NCBI RefSeq assembly: GCF_900095795.1
Contig: NZ_LT608328.1
Coordinates: 1,233,001 to 1,297,000, forward strand
DNA from: Petrimonas mucosa
GTDB lineage: Bacteria; Bacteroidota; Bacteroidia; Bacteroidales; Dysgonomonadaceae
Direction: 5' to 3'
Length of the DNA stretch: 64,000 bases
The translations under genes were made by a program, and so were the position numbers. Of the stretch, positions 51,369 to 59,490 are shown piece by piece. Under the pieces are notes generated by a model. The model made no database searches, was not told the DNA's origin, and saw nothing but the letters and a program-made list of their open reading frames with translations. The first letter of the stretch is position 1, and each line of letters starts with the position of its first letter.

Positions 51369-52017
51369 GACTCTCTCCTCCTTCCTCTCTCTGATTTTCA
51401 TCGCGTTTATTCTGTTTTGTGGCACCTGAGTCGGCGTCGCTCTGTTTGTAGACCTGATATGCCCTGTTTATGGCTTCCAGGAAAGCGCGCGACGTGATGG
51501 TGGAGGCGGTGATGGCATCGATCTGCCCGCCATCTTTCGAAACAGCCAGCTTCCCTTCCGACAATTTCCGGCCGATCACCAACTGGTTGGGTTTGCTGCT
51601 GTCACGGAACCAGTCGCTCATCTTGGATCCCAGCCCCGGCGTCTCCGCGTGCGAAAGGACGGTATAGTTTACCACCCTCTCCTCCGTGTCGAAACCCACC
51701 ATGATCTGGATATTTCCGCTGAATCCGTTGTTGGAATAGCTGTTTACAGCAAAACCTACCAGCTCGTCTCCCTTTTTTGCAGGATATACCAACAGTGAGT
51801 CGCCATCGGGTGTTGCCATCATATAGGCTTCAGCTACAGGATTATTGTCGAATTCGGGAACCACCTCCTTTACTGCATTTTCCAACTTGAGGGCCTTGGC
51901 TGCCGCTATAGGTTTGGCGGTCATTTTGTTCACCTGGGCCAGCAGGGTCGCTACCACCAGAGTGATGATGAAAAGCGACAGGAACATGTTCTTGAATGTA
52001 GATTGTAACTTAGCCAT
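51361..52017 (-). CDS. rnfG: Rnf complex subunit G (FMN-binding)
   Basis: 218 residues. One transmembrane helix at about 10-30 is followed by a periplasmic FMN-binding domain. The flavinylation segment reads DAITASTITSRAF, with the Thr before IT as the likely attachment site; the usual S/T-G-A-T motif is slightly altered to T-A-S-T. VLSHAETPGLGSKMSDWF is the other hallmark. The Glu/Arg-rich C-terminal tail (ATKQNKRDENQREEGG) is unusual. It overlaps both rnfD and rnfE by 8 bases, so the three are translationally coupled. Confidence 0.94.
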   Translation of the reverse strand: MAKLQSTFKNMFLSLFIITLVVATLLAQVNKMTAKPIAAAKALKLENAVKEVVPEFDNNPVAEAYMMATPDGDSLLVYPAKKGDELVGFAVNSYSNNGFSGNIQIMVGFDTEERVVNYTVLSHAETPGLGSKMSDWFRDSSKPNQLVIGRKLSEGKLAVSKDGGQIDAITASTITSRAFLEAINRAYQVYKQSDADSGATKQNKRDENQREEGGESHE

Positions 52018-52975
52018 TTTTCACTACCTCCCCGAATCGTTTTGGTGTTGTATAATTATTGATCAGCGGAGTAAAGGCGTTCATCAGCAGAATGGCGAAC
52101 GAAACACCTTCGGGATAAGCACCCCACAACCGGATGCAGACGGTGATCAATCCGATGCCTGTGCCATAGATAAGCATACCCGATCTTGTCATCGGGGATG
52201 TCACGTAATCTGTCGCCATAAAGACAGCTCCCAGCATCAATCCTCCCGAAAAGAGGTGGATGAGCGGATTGTTCATCGGAACGGGATCAAACGCATAGAG
52301 GATACCGGTAAAAATCGCCACCGAGAGAAGGATGGAGACCGGGATATGCCAGGTGATGATCTTTTTCCACAAGAGGTAGGCCAGACCCAGCAAAAGCGCC
52401 AGAGCGCTCATCTCGCCGATAGATCCCCCCTCAAAACCGAGGAACATCTCTTTTAAGGCAGGCAGCGCTTCGGGCTGAAACCTCAGGTTGGAGAGAACAG
52501 TTGCCGATGTTGTGGCGTCAGTCGCTACACCCACAGCAGGGGTAGGCCATGTGGTCATCTGCGCCGGGAATGAGATGAGCAGAAAAATACGTCCGGCGAT
52601 AGCGGGATTGAAGATATTGTTTCCCAGTCCCCCGAACGACATCTTTACCACGCCGATGGAGAAGAGTGCACCAAGTGCAAGGATCCATACCGGTAAATTG
52701 GAAGGCACATTGAAAGCCAGCAATACACCGGTGATAATGGCAGATCCATCGAGAACCGAAGGTTCCCTCTTCATGATAAATCTGGCGATGAGGTATTCCG
52801 ACACCACACAGAATAGTATAGATAGAGCCGTGATTTTTAACGCATCTATCCGGAACAGATATAGTGCGACCAGAAACGCCGGCATCAGCGCAATCAGCAC
52901 ACCATACATGTTCTTTTCGATACTGTCTCCACTGTGCACATGCGGTGAAGGGGAGACGATTAGTTTGTTGTTCAT
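52010..52975 (-). CDS. rnfD: Rnf complex subunit D
   Basis: 321 residues, mostly membrane helices. SPSPHVHSGDSI at the N-terminus, GGLGNNIFNPAIAGRIF near residue 115 and the flavin site SATVLSNL around T159 match the family. It likely binds FMN covalently on the periplasmic side, like NqrB. It takes electrons in the ion-pumping part of the complex. It lies 93 bases after rnfC and overlaps rnfG by 8. Confidence 0.95.
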   Translation of the reverse strand: MNNKLIVSPSPHVHSGDSIEKNMYGVLIALMPAFLVALYLFRIDALKITALSILFCVVSEYLIARFIMKREPSVLDGSAIITGVLLAFNVPSNLPVWILALGALFSIGVVKMSFGGLGNNIFNPAIAGRIFLLISFPAQMTTWPTPAVGVATDATTSATVLSNLRFQPEALPALKEMFLGFEGGSIGEMSALALLLGLAYLLWKKIITWHIPVSILLSVAIFTGILYAFDPVPMNNPLIHLFSGGLMLGAVFMATDYVTSPMTRSGMLIYGTGIGLITVCIRLWGAYPEGVSFAILLMNAFTPLINNYTTPKRFGEVVKNG

Positions 52976-53068
52976 ATTACTCCTTCATCCCCGGATAGGG
53001 ATTTCAATAGTGTTTATTTGTTAATACTTGATTTCAATCGTTTGCAGTTCTCAACATCCACTGCTTGG

Positions 53069-54400
53069 TCAACCCTTTCTTGCCCGGATGATTCCCATCA
53101 CCTTGCCTTTCCCCATGCGGATGTAGTCGAGCAGGGGGCGGTCGGAAGGACAGGTAAAGCTGCAGGAGCCGCATTCGATGCAATCGGTGATGCGCCCTTT
53201 TTCGGCCTTCTCCCATTCGCCAAATTCAGACAGGTTCATCAGGAGGGTGGGATTCAGCCCCATCGGGCATACCTGGATGCACTTGGTGCAGCGGATACAC
53301 TCTCTCATCCGTTTGCGTTTCGATTCCAACGTGGGTATGATCAGTATTCCGGAGGTTCCTTTTGTTACGGGGACTTCAACGCTCGCGATCGCTTTGCCCA
53401 TCATGGGGCCGCCACACACAATCTTCCCGGTAGTTTCGGGTAACCCTCCGGCAAATTGAATGAGGTCGCCTACCGAAATCCCGACCCGTGAAAGAATGTT
53501 GCACGGATTTTTGAGATCTTTTCCGGTAACGGTCACCACCCGCTCCACGAGCGGTTTGTTTTTCTGCACTGCTTCGTAGACGGCAAAGGCTGTCCCTACG
53601 TTCTGCACCACTGCTCCTACCGAGATGGGAAGGGCTCCGCTGGGAACCTGACGGCCAAGAATGGCATCGATAAGCTGCTTTTCGCCACCTTGAGGATATT
53701 GCACTTTGAGAGGCTGTACCGAAATTCCGGGATAGGATTTGACTGCCGCGGTGAAACGGGCGATCGCATCCTTCTTGTTGTTTTCAATACCGATGACCGC
53801 CTTCTCGACGTTGATCGCCTTCATCAGCAGGGTCGTGCCCACCAGAATCTCTTCGGTCTTCTCCAGCATCAACTGATGGTCGGATGTGAGATATGGTTCA
53901 CATTCAACACCATTGATGATGAGTACTTCAGCTTTTGTTCCGGGAGGCGGAAGCAGTTTTACATGAGTGGGAAATGTGGCACCTCCCATCCCTACTATGC
54001 CTGCTGCGGAGATCTTGTCGATGATCTCCTTGGAGGTGAGGGTGCAGCTCTTTACCACAGTCTCGGAACGATCGATCTTCTCCTCCCATTGATCGCCTTC
54101 AACCTGAATAAAGACCGCATCGCGTTTATAACCGCTGGTGTCGAGCGCCTTGTCGATTTTCAAAACCGTCCCAGAGACAGACGAGTGGATGTTGGCCGAA
54201 ACAAATCCTACCGTTTTACCGATAAGTGTTCCTACTTTCACCTTATCCCCCTTTTTTACTACGGGTTGGCATGGAGCACCAATGTGCTGTGTAAGTGGAA
54301 TAACGACTTGCGCGGGAAGGGCAATAGGCTCTATTGCTTTCCCGGCAGAGAGTTTGTTTTCTTTAGGGTGAATTCCCCCAATGCGAAATGTTTTTAACAT
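53069..54400 (-). CDS. rnfC: Rnf complex subunit C (NADH-binding)
   Basis: 443 residues. The N-terminal part is a soluble domain with GGIHPKENKLSAG; the FMN and NADH region carries GIVGMGGATFPTHVK and INGVECEPYLTSDHQLML near residues 130-180. Two [4Fe-4S] motifs are at the end, CIRCTKCIQVCPMG and CIECGSCSFTCPSDRP. The length is shorter than the E. coli homologue because the Ala/Lys-rich C-terminal extension is missing. It sits on the cytoplasmic face and reduces NAD. Confidence 0.96.
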   Translation of the reverse strand: MLKTFRIGGIHPKENKLSAGKAIEPIALPAQVVIPLTQHIGAPCQPVVKKGDKVKVGTLIGKTVGFVSANIHSSVSGTVLKIDKALDTSGYKRDAVFIQVEGDQWEEKIDRSETVVKSCTLTSKEIIDKISAAGIVGMGGATFPTHVKLLPPPGTKAEVLIINGVECEPYLTSDHQLMLEKTEEILVGTTLLMKAINVEKAVIGIENNKKDAIARFTAAVKSYPGISVQPLKVQYPQGGEKQLIDAILGRQVPSGALPISVGAVVQNVGTAFAVYEAVQKNKPLVERVVTVTGKDLKNPCNILSRVGISVGDLIQFAGGLPETTGKIVCGGPMMGKAIASVEVPVTKGTSGILIIPTLESKRKRMRECIRCTKCIQVCPMGLNPTLLMNLSEFGEWEKAEKGRITDCIECGSCSFTCPSDRPLLDYIRMGKGKVMGIIRARKG

Positions 54401-54455
54401 AGAACTCTTGTAATCTCTTTGAAGAGAATCTTTTATTGTGAGTTTTTTATCTGAA

Positions 54456-55322
54456 TTAAGCGTTTACCGTTGCCTCTTCCTTAATGGCCGGTGGAGTCTC
54501 TTTTTTCGGCGGGAAGTTGAGTTCCAGTATGGAGTTTGTAGGACATACGGGAACGCATTTGCGGCAGAGACGACATTTGTCGTCATTGATGTATGCCAGG
54601 TTATTTTCGATGGTAATGGCTTCGAACGGACAGGCCTGTTGGCATTTGCTGCAGCCTATACAGGCCACATTGCATGCCTTGCGTGCCACCGCTCCCTTAT
54701 CCCTGTTCACGCAGCTGACATAGATGCGGCGCGATTTGGGACCTTGCTTCCGCAATTCGATGATATCTTTGGGACAGGCTTTGACACATGCTCCGCAGGC
54801 GGTACATTTGTCCTCCACCACTTCGGGCAACCGGGTGAACGGATTGATATGGATGGCATCAAATGTGCATGACGTTTCACAATCGCCCAGTCCGAAACAT
54901 CCGAATGAGCAACCGGTTTCGCCCCCGTAGAGCGCTGCAGCTATGGTACAGTTTGAAACTCCGTCGTAGAGGTTTGTTCGCGGCCGTTCATCGCACGAAC
55001 CGCTGCATCTGACAACCGCTATCTTTTTTGCCGAGGTAGTTGCCGTTTTTCCCAATATGGAGGCGACCTTGTTCATGGTCTCCTGCCCTCCAACCGGACA
55101 GAAGAGATTGTCGAGGGTGTCGGCTTTGACGCACGCGTTGGCAAACGACGAACAGCCAGGGAAGCCACAACCTCCACAATTGGCTGCGGGAAGTGCCTCC
55201 TGAATCTCCTCGATCCGGGGATCCTCCTCCACATGAAATTTTCTTCCCACAATGTAGAGAATGGCGGCGCTACCGGCTCCTATTGCTCCTAATGTGGCTA
55301 CTGCAGAAAGTAATACACTCAT
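54456..55322 (-). CDS. rnfB: Rnf complex subunit B (ferredoxin-like)
   Basis: 288 residues. One transmembrane helix at about 5-25 is followed by a four-Cys cluster domain (NCGGCGFPGCSSFANACV) and then by several ferredoxin-type motifs: CTACGACVKACPKDI, CIGCSKCQQACPFEAI and CRLCRKCVPVCPTNSI, plus an additional Cys pattern CSFGCFGLGDCETSC. RnfB accepts electrons from reduced ferredoxin, whose local source would be KOR. The C-terminus is an Ala/Glu-rich tail. The gene follows rseC by 10 bases. Confidence 0.96.
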   Translation of the reverse strand: MSVLLSAVATLGAIGAGSAAILYIVGRKFHVEEDPRIEEIQEALPAANCGGCGFPGCSSFANACVKADTLDNLFCPVGGQETMNKVASILGKTATTSAKKIAVVRCSGSCDERPRTNLYDGVSNCTIAAALYGGETGCSFGCFGLGDCETSCTFDAIHINPFTRLPEVVEDKCTACGACVKACPKDIIELRKQGPKSRRIYVSCVNRDKGAVARKACNVACIGCSKCQQACPFEAITIENNLAYINDDKCRLCRKCVPVCPTNSILELNFPPKKETPPAIKEEATVNA

Positions 55323-55332
55323 ATTTCAATTA

Positions 55333-55743
55333 TCAATGGTTATTTTTGATCGTAAATTTAAATGAGCCTGCCATTTTATGGCGAAGAAAATAGAGTAACA
55401 GGTAATAAGGTGCCAGTGCAAGAACAGAGGCAACGGCCGCTTCCGTTTCACCCCATCTCCATGCGGAAGTGGCGACAATGATTGTCGATACAAGAATGAC
55501 GACGGGAACGACGAAAGCCCATAGGACAGCCCTGTAGCCCATCGACTCCTTGCACTCGAGGGTCACAAGGTCGTTCAGCTTGTAGTTGCCTTCGACATTG
55601 GTTACCTCGATTGTCTTCTCCTTGGAATCTGCAGCCATGCATGCCCCTTTGGCGTGACAACTGCTGCAAGCCGATTGCTGTAAAATCTTAACAGATATTT
55701 TTTTGTCCGATATGGCTGTTATGATTCCCTGGTGTTCAATCAT
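55333..55743 (-). CDS. rseC: SoxR-reducing system/RseC family protein
   Basis: 136 residues. A Cys-rich N-terminal segment (SACSSCHAKGACMAAD) is followed by two membrane helices at about 72-94 and 102-120. Members are linked to Rnf in many bacteria, where they are thought to help assemble or to reduce SoxR. No SoxR is seen here. As first gene of the rnf operon, it most likely helps the Rnf complex itself, perhaps in cluster insertion. Confidence 0.9.
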   Translation of the reverse strand: MIEHQGIITAISDKKISVKILQQSACSSCHAKGACMAADSKEKTIEVTNVEGNYKLNDLVTLECKESMGYRAVLWAFVVPVVILVSTIIVATSAWRWGETEAAVASVLALAPYYLLLYFLRHKMAGSFKFTIKNNH

Positions 55744-55781
55744 AATAATGACCTTCTGTTATCTATTTCAGAATGACCGTG

Positions 55782-55789
55782 CAAAATTA
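55782..55789 (-). promoter_or_regulatory. -7 element ahead of the rseC-rnf operon
   Basis: The minus strand reads TAATTTTG about 39 bases before the rseC ATG. The -33 region is weak. Confidence 0.4.
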
Positions 55790-55851
55790 GATATAATTTT
55801 TCTGATTTTGCCGGATATTTCCCTTATTTAACGATTGAGACAATTTCTCCA

Positions 55852-55883
55852 TTGCCTAATCTCGCAGATAATTCTTATTTTTG
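55852..55883 (+). promoter_or_regulatory. Promoter of the dipeptidyl peptidase gene
   Basis: TTGC (55852-55855), 20 bases, TATTTTTG (55876-55883). An 80-base leader would precede the ATG at 55964. Confidence 0.55.
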
Positions 55884-55963
55884 TGACCGATATCATCTTG
55901 TCCTTCGGCAGATCTTCTCCGACGTGGACTACAAAATAAGACAATTCAATATACGAAAATAAG

Positions 55964-58123
55964 ATGAAGAGAATATTTCTTTTTTTCTGCCTTGCATGCG
56001 GTACATTGCTGCTTCAAGCCCAGCAATACACCCTGAAAGAGCTGGTCGAAGGCCGTTTTTCGGCGAAAGGTATCGGTCAGATGGAATCTTCTGCCGACGG
56101 GATGCACTATTACCAGACCGACCCTGAAAACCGGGCGGTAATAAAGTACTCCTATGCAACCGGTAAGGCGGTCGATACACTATTCAATACACGTCGTGCT
56201 AGGGAGTGTACTTTCGATACGTTTCAGGGATTTCTGGTCAGCCCGGACGAGAACCGGGTATTGGTCTACAGGGAGCGGGAACAGATCTACCGCCACTCAT
56301 TCAAGGCCACCTACTATTATCACGATGTCCGTCGCAACCTGGTACGTAAACTTACCCAGAATTCATCAAAACAGATGATTCCCACCTTCTCGCCCGATAG
56401 CAAGATGCTGGCCTACGTTGCCGACAACAACATCTGGCTTGCCAAATTCGATTTTGATACCGAGTCGCAAGTGACTAAGGATGGTGAGATCAATAAGATC
56501 ATTAATGGATCAACAGACTGGGTTTATGAAGAGGAGTTCGGCACAACCCGGCTGATGGAGTTTTCACCCGACAGCAAGTTGCTCGCTTTTGTCCGATCCG
56601 ACGAGTCACAGGTCAGGGAGTATCAGTTTCAGACATTTAACCGGGAACTCTATCCCGGCTTCTACAGCTACAAATATCCCAAAGCGGGCGAGAGAAACGC
56701 ATCGGTGGAGCTGCGTGTCTTTGATATCGATTCCCGGACCATACGCAAGATGGATCTTCCGCTCGAGAGTGACGGATATATTCCGAGGATAACCTTCACT
56801 GGAAACCCCGATGAACTGGTGGCCATGACCCTTAACCGGAACCAGAACCGGTTTGACATGTATTTTGTCAATCCCAGAAGCACGGTGGCAAAACTAGTTC
56901 TGAGAGAGGAGAGCAATTACTATATCGATGCAGACCTGCTCAACAGCATCCATTTCTTGTCGAACCGTTTCACTTACCTGTCGGAAAAGGAGGGTTACAG
57001 TCAGATCTATATCTACGGATTTACGGGGACGTTGCAAAAGAAACTGACCACCGGCCAGTACGACGTGACAACTCTCCTGGCTGTGGATGAGCAGACCCAA
57101 ACGCTCTTCTACGAGGCGGCAGATGAGAGCCCCCTGCGCAGGAATGTCTACAGGATAAATATCGACAAGGGTCAACCCCAAAAGTTGTCGGTCCGTCAGG
57201 GCTACAATCAGGCATCGTTCAGCAACCACGGGAAATTTTTTGTCAACCGTTTCTCCGATACCCGCACACCGCCACTCATTACGTTGCATGATGCCACCGG
57301 AAAAGAACTTCGGGTGCTTGAAGATAACGGACAACTGGCGGCACAGTTGGCGGCGGCGCAACTACCACAAAAGGAGTTTATCACGGTTCCGGCAGCTGAC
57401 GGTATCACGCAGCTGAATGGCTGGATCATCAAACCTGTCCGGTTTGATGCTTCAAGAAAATATCCGGTTGTGATGATACAATATAGCGGACCCAACTCTC
57501 AACAGGTGCTGGACCGGTTTGGAACGGACTGGTATTATGCCCTGGCAAACGAAGGCTTTGTGGTCGCGTCGGTCGACGGACGGGGTACCGGTGCACGGGG
57601 TGAGGCGTTCCGAAAGCAGACCTACATGAACCTCGGTGTGATGGAGTCGGACGATCAGGTGGCTGCAGGCCGTTATCTCGCATCGCTTCCCTATGTCGAT
57701 GGCAACCGTATCGGTATCTGGGGATGGAGTTACGGGGGCTATAACGTACTGATGAGCATGAGCAGGGGTAACGGATTTTTCAAGGCTGGAGTTGCCATTG
57801 CGCCCGTAACCGACTGGAAGTTTTATGATTCGGTCTATACCGAACGATTTATGCGGACGCCACAACAGAATGCCGCGGGATACGCTGATGGTTCGGCCAT
57901 CTCACTGGCTTCCAGGTTGGAGGGGCAACTGCTGCTGGTCCATGGTATGGCCGATGATAATGTTCACTTCCAGAACTCTGTTGAATATTCGCGGGCGCTG
58001 ATCGCTGCCGGAAAACATTTCGAGATGTTTTTCTTCCCCGACAAGAATCATTCAATCTATGGCGGAAATTCCCGTTTGTACCTTTATGAGAAGGTGATCG
58101 ATTTTTACAGGAAGAATCTCTAA
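55964..58123 (+). CDS. Dipeptidyl peptidase IV family serine peptidase (S9B)
   Basis: 719 residues. A signal peptide (MKRIFLFFCLACGTLLLQAQ) sends it to the periplasm. An eight-bladed propeller covers about 30-470; the DWVYEEEFG motif that holds the substrate amino end is at about 184-192. The hydrolase domain has the triad S589 in GWSYGGYN, D664 in HGMADDNVH and H696 in DKNHSIYG. The family releases X-Pro or X-Ala dipeptides from peptides. This suits a protein-fermenting, proline-using organism, in line with the pruA and proline dehydrogenase genes. Confidence 0.95.
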   Translation: MKRIFLFFCLACGTLLLQAQQYTLKELVEGRFSAKGIGQMESSADGMHYYQTDPENRAVIKYSYATGKAVDTLFNTRRARECTFDTFQGFLVSPDENRVLVYREREQIYRHSFKATYYYHDVRRNLVRKLTQNSSKQMIPTFSPDSKMLAYVADNNIWLAKFDFDTESQVTKDGEINKIINGSTDWVYEEEFGTTRLMEFSPDSKLLAFVRSDESQVREYQFQTFNRELYPGFYSYKYPKAGERNASVELRVFDIDSRTIRKMDLPLESDGYIPRITFTGNPDELVAMTLNRNQNRFDMYFVNPRSTVAKLVLREESNYYIDADLLNSIHFLSNRFTYLSEKEGYSQIYIYGFTGTLQKKLTTGQYDVTTLLAVDEQTQTLFYEAADESPLRRNVYRINIDKGQPQKLSVRQGYNQASFSNHGKFFVNRFSDTRTPPLITLHDATGKELRVLEDNGQLAAQLAAAQLPQKEFITVPAADGITQLNGWIIKPVRFDASRKYPVVMIQYSGPNSQQVLDRFGTDWYYALANEGFVVASVDGRGTGARGEAFRKQTYMNLGVMESDDQVAAGRYLASLPYVDGNRIGIWGWSYGGYNVLMSMSRGNGFFKAGVAIAPVTDWKFYDSVYTERFMRTPQQNAAGYADGSAISLASRLEGQLLLVHGMADDNVHFQNSVEYSRALIAAGKHFEMFFFPDKNHSIYGGNSRLYLYEKVIDFYRKNL

Positions 58124-58284
58124 TGACGGATTGCAGACTGTTGTAAATTGCCTGCCTATCTCTTTTTTAGTCTCCCCAAAACAAAAAACCCTGCCGAGTG
58201 TTATTATGACAGGTTAAAATTTTGGGTCAAAGCTGTTTTATTCCCGAACAAGCGAGGGAATGGGCTGAGAGACGAAACTCGATT

Positions 58285-59385
58285 ATGGGAGAAGGCAGTG
58301 TAATTATAAAACAACTGAGAAATCCGGCATACGGGCTTATACCGTTACTTGTTTTCTCTATCCTGAGCAAGTGGGTGGATACGGGAACGGCACTCTGTGT
58401 AGCGTTGGGTTTGGCATTGTTGGGTGTTTTTCTGGTAAGGAAACATAGCCGGATGTTGTATGACATATCCGCCATCACATTCTGCATCGCACTCATTATG
58501 CTCCTTTTTCAATATCCACTCGACGACTTTGGGAAATTTGTGATTGTCGAGGTGATTTTTGTCATGGCCCTGGTTGTCTCCAGGCTGCTCCGTACCCGGG
58601 TAATCACCATACTGGCTAGAAACCGGCAACCCAACGTCAGAAACTATCTGTCGGAATCGTTTCGTGTGGCATTCCAGATACAGTATGCCCTCTTTTTCCA
58701 TCTACTGCTGACACTGGTCTACTTTACACTATCCACTGTCCAGCCTCCAAAGATTGGAGAACGAGAGATCATACTGCTTGCGGAGGTTATCATCCTTGCA
58801 GTGATTGTGATGGAGGTGGTCCGCTTCCACTTTCTGGATAAGAAACTGAGGGCGGAGGAGTGGCTGCCCGTGGTGACAGAGTCGGGAGAGGTAACCGGCA
58901 AAGTGGCCAAGTCGGTGACAAGGGAGATGAAGAACAAGTTTATGCATCCGGTTGTGCGGATAGCGCTGATAAGTAACGGAAAGATCTATCTGAAAAAGCG
59001 GGATGCCTCAAGATTGCTCAATCCAGGTGCCCTCGATTACCCGTTCGAGAAATATATGCAGTATAATCACGATATCAACGAAGCCATCCTCAATATGGTC
59101 AAGAAAGAGATCGGGACCAAGGATATTCCGTTACGTTTTTTACTGAAGTACATTTTCGAAAACAAGAGTACCAAGCGGTTGATCTTCCTCTATGTCTCCA
59201 TTATCGATGATGAGGAGAAGTTCAACAGCCTGGAGTTGAAAGATGGCAAACTGTGGACAGAAAAGCAGATTGAGGAGAACCGCAATTCCAATATTTTTTC
59301 CGAATGCTTTGAACTGGAGTTTGAATACCTGAAAAATACCGTGTTGCTGAATTATAAGTTGAAAGCTACCGAAACACCCTGCTGA
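58285..59385 (+). CDS. Membrane protein with a degenerate Nudix-like C-terminal domain
   Basis: 366 residues from MGEGSVIIKQLRN, with a frame open 21 codons further upstream. About five to six membrane helices lie at 18-180. The C-terminal part, from about 192, matches the Nudix fold: EWLPVVTESGEVTGKVAKS, HPVVRIALISNGKIYLKKRD, then LLNPGALDYPF. The expected catalytic box (GxxxxxExxxxxxxREUxEExG) reads YNHDINEAILNMVKKEIGTKD, so the RE and most acidic residues are lost, and the GG before it is replaced by FEK. It is unlikely to hydrolyse nucleotides but may still bind one. Upstream and downstream genes give no strong clue. It could be a membrane-tethered sensor. Confidence 0.75.
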   Translation: MGEGSVIIKQLRNPAYGLIPLLVFSILSKWVDTGTALCVALGLALLGVFLVRKHSRMLYDISAITFCIALIMLLFQYPLDDFGKFVIVEVIFVMALVVSRLLRTRVITILARNRQPNVRNYLSESFRVAFQIQYALFFHLLLTLVYFTLSTVQPPKIGEREIILLAEVIILAVIVMEVVRFHFLDKKLRAEEWLPVVTESGEVTGKVAKSVTREMKNKFMHPVVRIALISNGKIYLKKRDASRLLNPGALDYPFEKYMQYNHDINEAILNMVKKEIGTKDIPLRFLLKYIFENKSTKRLIFLYVSIIDDEEKFNSLELKDGKLWTEKQIEENRNSNIFSECFELEFEYLKNTVLLNYKLKATETPC

Positions 59386-59490
59386 ACGCAGCTGCCTGCC
59401 TTAATCTAAGTTAAAATGCCGCTATCTCGTATATAAAAACTATTTTTTTAGTAATATTGTACGTTTAACCGCAGCTGTCGGGAAAATCAA

